This document shows, piece by piece, positions 1-6,600 of a stretch of 9,561 bases of DNA. The notes under the pieces are model-generated. The model made no database searches and was not told the origin of the DNA. It worked only from the letters and a program-made list of their open reading frames with translations. Origin of the DNA: Clostridiales bacterium (lineage in GTDB: Bacteria > Bacillota > Clostridia > Christensenellales > CAG-314). The translations under genes were made by a program, and so were the position numbers. Positions within the stretch are counted from its first letter, which is position 1; every line of letters starts with the position of its first letter. The stretch is taken from NCBI GenBank assembly GCA_003537755.1, contig DPQS01000020.1, forward strand, positions 947-10,507. The letters are read 5' to 3'.

Positions 1-229
1 GGCGAAGCGGCGCGAGGCATCAGCCGCTCCCATATTGGCAATTCCTCGGCAGGACCCCATACATAAGCCACTTCTCTTCGGCGTCCTTACTTGTTTCCAA
101 TTAGTGGGCGCACGCCAGTGCCTTTGTCACCCATTTTTATAAAAACAGCATTAAATTGCTTTCCCTCCTAATCAAAGTTTTCGGGAAAGGGCGCGGGGAA
201 ACCACTTTTTCAAAAGGGGTTTCCCCGCA
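1..229 (-). repeat. Left copy of an inverted repeat block flanking the MATE-GNAT pair
   Basis: No gene is visible in 1-375. Read in reverse complement, this stretch matches 2409-2655. The best part is a 23-nt perfect match (36-58 against the complement of 2595-2617, containing CAATTCCTCGGCAGGACC). It is followed by scattered matches in the same order: CTTCGGCGTCC at 75-85, ATTAGTGGG at 100-108, GTGCCTT at 118-124, then the GTTTT-GGGAAAGGG stretch and the hairpin at 193-228. The order and spacing of the parts are kept, so this is one diverged composite element and not a single chance match. It may extend left of the window. No transposase is associated with it. Confidence 0.75.
193..228. repeat. 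17-bp hairpin, left copy
   Basis: The arms 193-209 and 212-228 pair over 17 positions with one mismatch (A204/G217) and a 2-nt loop; the outer part is GCGGGGAAACC against GGTTTCCCCGC. No T-tract follows on either side, so it does not look like a simple intrinsic terminator. It is the same element as the hairpin at 2414-2453 in the opposite orientation, sharing the ACCACTTTT and AAAAGGGGTT core and the flanking GTTTT-GGGAAAGGG. Confidence 0.8.
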
Positions 230-264
230 ATACCCATCTCTTTCCGCAATATTCGCAATAACAT

Positions 265-293
265 TTGCCAAAAACTTTGCGGTGTGGTATTAT
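265..293 (+). promoter_or_regulatory. Sigma-70-type promoter for the MATE-GNAT transcript
   Basis: A -35 box TTGCCA (265-270) and a -10 box TATTAT (288-293) are separated by 17 nt, and TG at 285-286 gives an extended -10 (TGGTATTAT). Transcription would begin near 300, leaving about 75 nt of leader. The promoter overlaps an upstream in-frame ATG at 265, which argues against translation starting there. Confidence 0.65.
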
Positions 294-375
294 ACTCGTC
301 TGTTGTCTGCTTTTTCAGGGCGACATACGGCAAAATAAACATGTCGGCGCGTGCCGCAATTTTAAGGATGTACAA

Positions 376-1797
376 ATGCAAACGGAATTAGTTATTCAAA
401 AGAAGGGCTTTTTAGGTAAGTTTATCGGCAACAAAGCCTTTTACAAAATGGTATTCGCCGTGGCGATACCTATCATGATTCAGAACGGCATTACAAACTT
501 CGTGTCGCTACTGGACAACATCATGGTGGGGCTTGTCGGCGAGGACCAGATGAACGGCGTTGCCATCGTCAACCAGTTGTTTTTCATATTCAACCTTGGC
601 ATATTCGGGGCAGTGTCGGGCGCAGGCATCTTTACGGCGCAGTACTTCGGCAAGGGCGACAACGACGGCGTGGTGCAGACCTTTCGCTTCAAACTTATGA
701 CGGCGGTGGTAATTTCCGCCGTTGCAGCAGGCATATTTGCGCTGTTTTATCAGCCGCTAATCAAGTTGTTTATCAGCATGGACTTGTCCCTCGGCGAAAA
801 CGCCGCCAAAGCCGACGCCACATTCAACTTCGGCGTAAGTTACATGTGGGTTATGCTTGTCGGTTTGCTGCCGTTTGCGCTCAGTCAGGCGTACAGCGGT
901 ACTCTGCGCGAAACGGGACACACCGTGCTGCCTATGGTTGCAGGCTTTGCCGCCGTGGCGGTAAACTGCGTAGGCAACTACCTGCTTATCTTCGGTAAGT
1001 TCGGCTGCCCGGAACTTGGCGTTGTCGGCGCGGCGATTGCCAGCGTTGCAAGCCGCTTTGTGGAGCTTGGCATACTTATCGTCGCCACGCACAGCAGCAA
1101 AAAAATCGACTGCGGCAAGGGCGTGTTTGCAAGATTTTTCCACGTTGACAAGGAACTTGTCCGCAAAATTTTTCTCAAGGGCGCGCCTTTGTTTGTCAAC
1201 GAAGTGTTGTGGGCAACGGGCATGACGTTGCTTGCGTTGTGTTACAGCATGCGCGGACTCAGCGCCGTAGCCGCCTACAGCATTTCTTCCACCGTCGTCA
1301 ATATGTTCAACATCGCCTACATGGCACTGGGCAACAGCGTAGGCATTATTGTAGGCAAGTATCTCGGCGCGGGCGATGTGGAAACGGCTCAGGACGTGGA
1401 CAACAAAATGATTGCCTTTTCCGTCATGACGGGGCTTGTCCTCGGCGCGCTGCTTGCCGCCACAAGTTGGCTGTTCCCCATGGCGTACAACGTCAGCGAC
1501 GAAGCCAAGCGCATTGCCGCAAGTTTTCTTCTTATTACGGGCTGTCTTATGCCGCTGCACGGTTTTTTGCACAGTTGCTACTTCACGCTGCGTTGCGGCG
1601 GTAAAACGCTTATTACATTTTTGTACGACAGCGTGTTTGTGTGCGTGGTCAACGTGCCGCTTGCCTTTGCCCTTGTCAGACTGACAAATCTCGACGTAAC
1701 GTGGGTGTACCTTATTGCCAACGGCATAGAGGTATTTAAGGCTGCGCTGGGCTTTGTAATGCTCAGAAAGAAAATCTGGATAAACAAAATAGTGTAG
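376..1797 (+). CDS. MATE-family multidrug/toxin efflux transporter (DinF/NorM-like)
   Basis: A 473-residue polytopic membrane protein, close to the usual MATE length of about 450, expected to export small organic compounds in exchange for Na+ or H+ at the cytoplasmic membrane. It is hydrophobic throughout, with about 12 probable membrane segments. The first spans roughly residues 25-50 and includes the family-typical IPIMIQNGITNFVSLLDNIM. Both halves of the family's internal pseudo-repeat are visible: QYFGKGD at 89-95 and KYLGAGD at 328-334. LGVVGAAIASVASR at 214-227 and TLRETGHT at 176-183 are also typical. The ATG at 376 was chosen because AAGGA (364-368) lies 7 nt upstream; the in-frame ATG at 265 lies within the promoter and would add 37 residues unlike the family. 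Substrate cannot be inferred. It is probably co-transcribed with the GNAT gene 71 nt downstream. Confidence 0.94.
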   Translation: MQTELVIQKKGFLGKFIGNKAFYKMVFAVAIPIMIQNGITNFVSLLDNIMVGLVGEDQMNGVAIVNQLFFIFNLGIFGAVSGAGIFTAQYFGKGDNDGVVQTFRFKLMTAVVISAVAAGIFALFYQPLIKLFISMDLSLGENAAKADATFNFGVSYMWVMLVGLLPFALSQAYSGTLRETGHTVLPMVAGFAAVAVNCVGNYLLIFGKFGCPELGVVGAAIASVASRFVELGILIVATHSSKKIDCGKGVFARFFHVDKELVRKIFLKGAPLFVNEVLWATGMTLLALCYSMRGLSAVAAYSISSTVVNMFNIAYMALGNSVGIIVGKYLGAGDVETAQDVDNKMIAFSVMTGLVLGALLAATSWLFPMAYNVSDEAKRIAASFLLITGCLMPLHGFLHSCYFTLRCGGKTLITFLYDSVFVCVVNVPLAFALVRLTNLDVTWVYLIANGIEVFKAALGFVMLRKKIWINKIV

Positions 1798-1802
1798 TTG
1801 CC

Positions 1803-1821
1803 TGCCGATGCGCAAACGGCA
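1803..1821 (+). other. Small stem-loop in the MATE-GNAT gap
   Basis: TGCCG (1803-1807) pairs with CGGCA (1817-1821) around a 9-nt loop, and an alternative GCAAA/TTTGC pairing overlaps it. No T-tract follows, so it is not a terminator. It may only be an mRNA processing or stability element between the two genes. I see no convincing promoter in the 71-nt gap, which supports a single transcript. Confidence 0.3.
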
Positions 1822-1868
1822 ATTTGCTGTCAGACAAAGGATATTTTTTACGCAAAAAGGAAATACGT

Positions 1869-2408
1869 ATGAAAAAATCAATTACATTCGAGCGCGTTAC
1901 AATACAAAACGCGGACAACTTCAATTGGGCTTACGAACTGTTGTGTGAAAGTTTCCCCGCAAACGAACGCCGTACGCTTAAGGCGCAAAAGGAAATTCTC
2001 GGACACCCCGACTACCGCCTGTGTGTGGCAATGTGCGGCAATGTCAAAGTTGGCGTTGTGGGGTACTTCGAAACGCCTTCCTTTATTTATTTCGAAAACT
2101 TTTGCACCGCGCCGCAACTGCGCAACAGCGGTTTCGGCAGCGAGATACTGCAAGCGTTGGTGGCAAAATATGCCGACCGCTTGTTTGTGCTGGAAGCGGA
2201 ACTGCCCGTGGACGAACTTACCACGCGTCGCATAGGCTTTTACAAGCGCAACGGCATGCAGGTAAATGTGTTTGACCACATTCAGCCGCACTACAACAAG
2301 GGCGATGCGGACTTGCACCTGCTTGTGCTTAGTCACGGCAGACAACTCACGCGGGAAGAGTACGCGGCATTTAAGAAATATCTGGATGAAAATGTGGATG
2401 CGAAGTAA
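1869..2408 (+). CDS. GNAT-family N-acetyltransferase
   Basis: A soluble protein of 179 residues, normal for a single-domain GNAT enzyme, expected to transfer acetyl from acetyl-CoA to an amine. The acetyl-CoA pyrophosphate loop follows the family pattern R-x-x-G-x-G at R85-N-S-G88-F-G90, preceded by the beta strand FIYFENFCTAP (72-82) and followed by the helix SEILQALVAKYA. The motif-B element IGFYKRNGM (122-130) follows. The last 30 residues (LTREEYAAFKKYLDEN) look helical. The ATG at 1869 is preceded by AAGGA (1857-1861) at 7 nt; an in-frame ATG at 1824 would add 15 residues and lacks such a site. The gene is probably the second in a MATE-GNAT operon. The pairing with an exporter would fit detoxification of an amine-bearing compound, but the substrate is unknown. 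Confidence 0.9.
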   Translation: MKKSITFERVTIQNADNFNWAYELLCESFPANERRTLKAQKEILGHPDYRLCVAMCGNVKVGVVGYFETPSFIYFENFCTAPQLRNSGFGSEILQALVAKYADRLFVLEAELPVDELTTRRIGFYKRNGMQVNVFDHIQPHYNKGDADLHLLVLSHGRQLTREEYAAFKKYLDENVDAK

Positions 2409-2413
2409 GTTTT

Positions 2414-2453
2414 GAGGGACAACCCCTTTTGCAGGCAAAAGTGGTTTTCCCTC
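2414..2453. repeat. 19-position hairpin, right copy
   Basis: The arms 2414-2432 and 2435-2453 pair at 17 of 19 positions around a 2-nt loop (mismatches C2420/T2447 and C2425/T2442). It begins 5 nt after the GNAT stop codon. In reverse complement its ACCACTTTT...AAAAGGGGTT core equals that of the hairpin at 193-228; the tip is 4 nt longer. Confidence 0.8.
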
Positions 2454-2479
2454 ACCCTTTCCCCAAAACCTTTTATATG

Positions 2480-2507
2480 GGCGCCGTTTTCAACGGCGTC
2501 TTTTTTT
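2480..2507 (+). terminator. Rho-independent terminator of the MATE-GNAT transcript
   Basis: GGCGCCGTT (2480-2488) pairs with AACGGCGTC (2492-2500) as a 9-bp stem with one G-T pair and a TTC loop, followed directly by seven T residues (2501-2507). It lies 71 nt after the GNAT stop and separates that transcript from the repeat region and rpoB. Confidence 0.9.
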
Positions 2508-2666
2508 GCATTTTTGCAAAAGGGCGCCGAAGGCACGGGTCGTGCACCCACTAATAAAAGGGCGCCGGACGCCGAAGTGCGGTGGTTGGTGTAGGGGGTC
2601 CTGCCGAGGAATTGCCACGAGTGCGATCGCGTGCTCGCTCGCTTCACTTCGGGCATTATGTCTTAT

Positions 2667-2681
2667 GGTAGGCAGCCTACC
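2667..2681. repeat. Short palindrome at the left edge of the tandem array
   Basis: GGTAGGC and GCCTACC form a perfect inverted repeat around a single A (GGTAGGCAGCCTACC). It directly abuts the first tandem unit at 2682. It could be an array boundary, an operator-like site or a small hairpin; nothing more can be said from one copy. Confidence 0.45.
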
Positions 2682-3117
2682 CAGCCGCGCCCTCGTTCAG
2701 ATGTCGCTTCGTGGCAACACCTCGCCACCCCTGATGTAGCAGGTTAACTGTTTGCAACCGGCTTGCGTACTTCAAGTATGCTAACTTCGGCGGACGTAGT
2801 AAAAATCTGCCAAAATATAGTCGTTTAATATTACGTTCTCAGCCGTGCCCTCGTTCAGATGTCGCTTCGTGGCAACATCTCGCCACCCCTGATGTAGCAG
2901 GTTAACTGTTTGCAATTGGTTTGTGTTCTTCGAGGGTACTAACTTCGGCGGACGTAGTAAAAATTTGCCAAGATGTAGTCGTTTAATATTACGTTCTCAG
3001 CCGTACCCTCGTTCAGATGTCGCTTCGTGGCAACACCTCGCCACCCCGCATGTAGCAGGTTGACCGTTTGCAACTGGCTCGTGTACTTCAAGTGTACTAA
3101 CTTTGGCGGACGTAGGT
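2682..3117 (+). repeat. Tandem array of three 158-bp units (third truncated), possibly structured RNA
   Basis: Unit 1 is 2682-2839, unit 2 is 2840-2997 and unit 3 is 2998-3117; unit 3 lacks the last 38 nt. Each begins CAGCCG followed by CCCTCGTTCAGATGTCGC and reaches GGCGGACGTAG at about position 118; the last 38 nt of full units are A/T-rich. Each unit holds three possible stems. The first is GTGGC/GCCAC around an 8-nt loop (2711-2728 in unit 1). The second is AGC-A-GGTT against AACC-G-GCT (2738-2763). The third is a 7-bp hairpin at 2765-2781, 2923-2939 and 3081-3097. Changes between units fall in loops or keep stems paired. The period is not a multiple of three and small open frames do not persist between units, so it is not coding. 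I do not recognise the family. Confidence 0.85.
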
Positions 3118-3122
3118 CGAAA

Positions 3123-3144
3123 GTCAACTATATGTCAACTGTAT
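3123..3144. repeat. Two tandem 11-bp repeats
   Basis: GTCAACTATAT (3123-3133) is followed directly by GTCAACTGTAT (3134-3144), 10 of 11 identical. The same stretch also contains the inverted pair ACTATA / TATAGT. It lies just after the truncated third tandem unit. It could be a paired protein-binding site or repeat debris. Confidence 0.4.
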
Positions 3145-3160
3145 AGTGCAAATTTCTGTC

Positions 3161-3300
3161 AGATTACGTCATTTCGACGAAGCAAAAAGATTACGTCATT
3201 TCGACCAAGCGAAGCGCGTGGAGAAATCTCCGCGGAAGCGTCCCATATAAAAGCCTTTTGTCTTATTATGTCATTGCGAGAAGCGACCATCTTTGTCGCC
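3161..3300. repeat. Three copies of a GTCATT-type dispersed repeat
   Basis: An exact 18-nt sequence, AGATTACGTCATTTCGAC, occurs at 3161-3178 and 3188-3205, each followed by an AAGC. A third, diverged relative (ATTATGTCATTGCGAGAAGC) begins at 3265. Two carry hairpins downstream: CGTGGAGA/TCTCCGCG (3217-3234) and GCGAC/GTCGC (3283-3299). From general knowledge, short GTCATT-CGA-GAAGC repeats of this look occur in intergenic DNA of many bacteria. No coding function is apparent. Confidence 0.6.
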
Positions 3301-3406
3301 ACGTGCTCCCCCGGAAGTGTACCTTGTGCCAATGCCTTTAAGCGGAAAATATTATAATGTATTGCCATCTTTAATAAAATACGGGAACCTTAAAACGAAA
3401 ATAAAA

Positions 3407-3433
3407 AATACCCGCGCTATAAACGTGGGTATT
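3407..3433. other. Stem-loop upstream of the rpoB promoter
   Basis: AATACCCGCG (3407-3416) pairs with CGTGGGTATT (3424-3433) over 10 bp, including one G-T, around a 7-nt loop. On the + strand no T-tract follows. On the - strand the stem is followed by a T-rich run (complement of 3390-3406), so it could terminate leftward transcription. It lies between the repeat region and the rpoB promoter. Confidence 0.5.
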
Positions 3434-3484
3434 AGTGAAAAAATATTTTGATATTTATTTTTTGATTTATGACTGTAATAGCTT

Positions 3485-3513
3485 TTGACTATTACGGCGC
3501 AAAGTGTTATTAT
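3485..3513 (+). promoter_or_regulatory. Sigma-70-type promoter of rpoB
   Basis: TTGACT (3485-3490) and TATTAT (3508-3513) are spaced by 17 nt, and TG at 3505-3506 makes an extended -10. The 45 nt upstream (about 3436-3480) are rich in A and T runs, as in UP elements of strong promoters. Transcription would begin near 3520. It has the same architecture as the MATE promoter. Confidence 0.75.
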
Positions 3514-3519
3514 TTATAA

Positions 3520-3691
3520 GTTATTTTACGCCTTTGGGGAATTTTTGCCCTTTTTTCCGATGTTTCACGGCAATTCAGGTGCGTTTCACAAAGGTTTCGT
3601 CGGCTGTCGTGTATCAACAATAACATACGCAACGCCGTTTTGCAACCAATTTCGCCAAATTTTTTGAAAATTTTTTTGAGGAGTTTTGTCA
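3520..3691 (+). promoter_or_regulatory. About 170-nt leader of rpoB mRNA
   Basis: The predicted transcript has a long untranslated leader before the rpoB start. It includes a weak GGG/CCC pairing followed by a T6 run (about 3537-3556) and an A/T-rich stretch just before the ribosome-binding site GAGGAG (3678-3683). I recognise no known riboswitch, T-box or L10-leader structure. Attenuation is possible but not shown. Confidence 0.35.
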
Positions 3692-6600
3692 ATGATACAA
3701 GACATCAAAACCCGTAGATACGGAAATCACGACAGAAAAACGTTCTCTAAATGCAAGGAAGTATTGCCTTTGCCCGACCTCATCGAGGTGCAGAAGGAAA
3801 GTTACCGTAACTTCCTCGAACAAGGCATTACCGAAGTATTTGAGGACTTTTCGCCTATCGAGGACTTTGCCGGTCACTTCCGTCTGGACTTTCTCGATCA
3901 CAAAATCGAAGCCACGCCCAAGTACTCCGAAGCAGAGTGCCATCTTCGCGACGCCACTTACGCAAGTCCGTTGCGCCTGACCGTCCGCCTTACCAACAAA
4001 GGAACGGGCGAATTTGTCGATCAGGAAGTGTTTATGGGTGACTTCCCCCTGATGACCGACACGGGTAGTTTCATCATCAACGGTGCCGAGCGCGTCATCG
4101 TGTCGCAGCTTGTCCGTTCGCCGGGTGTTTACTGCGACATCCTTCGCGACAAAAACGGCAAGCCCGTCTACAACACGACGGCAATGCCCACGCGCGGCGC
4201 ATGGATCGAACTGGAACACGACAGCAACAACAATCTGTTGTACGTGCACGTAGACCGCAACCGCAAGTTGCCGGTAACGGTGCTTCTTCGCGGCATTCTG
4301 CACGACGGCATGAGCGAAGGCGGCAGCGGCAACTACATTGCCAAACTGCTGGAATACGACCCCGTACTGGGTCTTACATTCGTCAAGGACGACACCGCCA
4401 CCGACCAGGAATCTTTGGTGGAAATTTACCGTCGTCTGCGCCCGGGCGAAATCCCCACCGACGAATCTGTGCAAAAAACCCTCAACGATTTGCTGTTTGA
4501 CGCCAAGCGTTACGACCTTGCCCGCGTAGGCCGCTACAAGTTCAACAAAAAGTTGGCTCTTGCTTCGCGCCTGGTAGGCATCACTCTCGGCGAGGACGTG
4601 CAAGTCGGTCTTAAGACATTCCCTCAATACACCTGCCTTACCGCCGAACAGGCGAAACTCATTGCCGAAAGCGGTGTTGTCGAGCAAATTAAAATCCTTG
4701 ACGATCACGGCACGACGGTGCCTTACGCCGTAAGCAACACCGACGAGTTTGTCGCTTCCGTTACGGGGCAGTACCTTGACGAACAGGTTACCGTACCTGC
4801 CGAACGCACAATCGCTGCCGGCACGGTGCTTACCGAGTCCGACGCGTTTGACATTCAGCAAAGCGGTATCAACAGCGTACATACGGCAACCGCCACATAT
4901 ACGCAGATTCTCGACGCTGCCGAAGCAAAGACCGTACACGACTACGAAAGCGTACTTGCCGACAACCTCGGCTGTGCCGTAATGTCCGAAGTCGGCACGC
5001 TGAAAGTATTTGACGAAACAATCAGCATCAGCGGTCGCACCCTTACTGATCTTCCCAAGCCCACATACGAAGAGCAACGCGCTTACGTGCTCGTTGCCGA
5101 AGCGGCTAAAATCGCATTTGAAAACGGCATGAACGTCTACAAGTGCAACGATGCCGGTCTGCTTGTATTTGACAAGGAATGTCCTCACGTCAAGATTGTC
5201 GGCAATCGCACGGTTGACCCCAAGCTGTTTGCCATGACCGTCGACACGCGTTACAAGGACATCGACTTTGCCGCATGCGGTCTGTACGAAGCGGTGGACA
5301 GCGAAGTGCTGCGCGAAATTCTCGGCAACGGTCTGTCCCTCGAAGAAACAGCCGAACTTCTTCACGAAAAGCGCGACGAACTTATCAGTAAGCACATCAC
5401 CCGTCAGGACATCATCGCGACGGTCAACTACAACCTCAATTTGAAGTACGACATCGGCAAGTCCGACGACATCGACCACCTGGCAAACCGTCGTGTACGT
5501 TCCGTAGGCGAACTTCTTCAGAATCAATTCCGTATAGGTATTTCCCGTCTGGAACGCGTAATCCGCGAACGTATGGCAATTCAGGAACCGGGCAAGGCTA
5601 CGCCGCAAACGCTTATCAACGTGCGCCCCGTGTCCTCCGCAATCAAGGAATTTTTCGGTTCCAGTCAGTTGTCGCAGTTCATGGACCAAAGCAACCCCAT
5701 TGCCGAACTTACCCACAAACGTAAGTTGTCCGCGCTGGGCCCCGGCGGTCTGAACCGCGAACGCGCCACATTCGAAGTCCGCGACGTTCACTACACGCAC
5801 TACGGACGTATGTGCCCCATCGAAACCCCCGAAGGACAGAACATCGGTCTTATCACCTCTCTTGCAGGTTACGCACGTATCAACGAGTACGGCTTCATCG
5901 AAGCTCCTTACCGCCGCGTGGACAAAATCCACCATACGGTTACCGACAACGTGCAGTACCTTACCGCAGACGAAGAGGACAAGTACATCATCGGTCAGGC
6001 AAACGAACCGCTGGACGACAACGGCTACTTTGCTCACCCCCGTATCACCTGCCGTCGTCAGGACGAAATTCTGGAATTCCCCCGCGAAAGAGTAGACTTC
6101 ATCGACGTAAGTCCCCGTCAGCTTATTTCCGTGGCAACCAGCCTTATTCCCTTCCTTGAAAACGACGACACCAACCGTGCGTTGATGGGCTCCAACATGC
6201 AACGTCAGGCAGTGCCCCTTATCAGCCCGGAAGCACCCATCGTGGCAACGGGTATCGAAGAGCGTATCGCCTACGACAGCGGCGTAATGGTCATCAGCAA
6301 GGAAGACGGCGTTGTTCTGACAGCCGCAGCCGACAAGATCATAGTACAAGCCGACAACGGAACGGTACAAAGTTACACCCTTAAAAAGTTTGTCCGCAGC
6401 AACCAGGGTACCTGCATCAACCAGAAGGTTATCGTGCGCGCGGGCGACAGAGTGAAGAAAGGCGACGTTCTTGCCGACGGTCCCAGTACCGAAGGCGGCG
6501 AACTTGCGCTTGGTCGCAACATTCTCATCGGCTTCATGACGTGGGAAGGTTACAACTACGAAGACGCAGTACTTCTGTCGGAAAAACTGGTCAAGGAAGA

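Larger units (their letters stand above)
2409..2655 (+). repeat. Right copy of the inverted repeat block
   Basis: This is the reverse-complement counterpart of 1-229. It holds, in order, the hairpin at 2414-2453, the stretch CCCTTTCCCCAAAACC, the terminator at 2480-2507, two AAAAGGGCGCCG motifs (from 2518 and 2556), a CCCACTAAT match, and the 23-nt perfect match at 2595-2617. Short open frames here are on repeat sequence and show no homology or ribosome-binding site. The MATE-GNAT pair therefore lies between two oppositely oriented copies. Confidence 0.75.

Noticed and set aside
193..228. Left hairpin as a transcription terminator for a gene left of the window
   Set aside because: No T-tract follows on either strand and no gene end is visible in 1-192; its match to 2414-2453 marks it as part of a repeat.
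265..375. Upstream in-frame ATG extending MATE by 37 residues
   Set aside because: It overlaps the predicted -35 box, has no ribosome-binding site, and the added residues do not resemble a MATE N-terminus; ATG 376 has AAGGA at proper spacing.
2623..2630. GCGATCGC octamer resembling the cyanobacterial HIP1 motif
   Set aside because: I noticed it once only, inside repeat sequence, and the polymerase genes do not look cyanobacterial.
2682..3117. CRISPR array or integron attC sites
   Set aside because: The whole 158-bp unit repeats, spacers included, which is unlike CRISPR. GTTAAC-like bases occur, but the paired core sites RYYYAAC and GTTRRRY of attC are not found, and there are no cassette genes.
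2939..3127. 62-codon - strand frame and other short frames in the tandem array
   Set aside because: The 158-bp period is not a multiple of three, so the frame is not kept between units, and no ribosome-binding site or protein family is evident.
3324..3358. Second rpoB promoter from TTGTGC and TATAAT
   Set aside because: The spacing is 23 nt, too long for sigma-70, and the TATAAT is far upstream of the much better promoter at 3485-3513.
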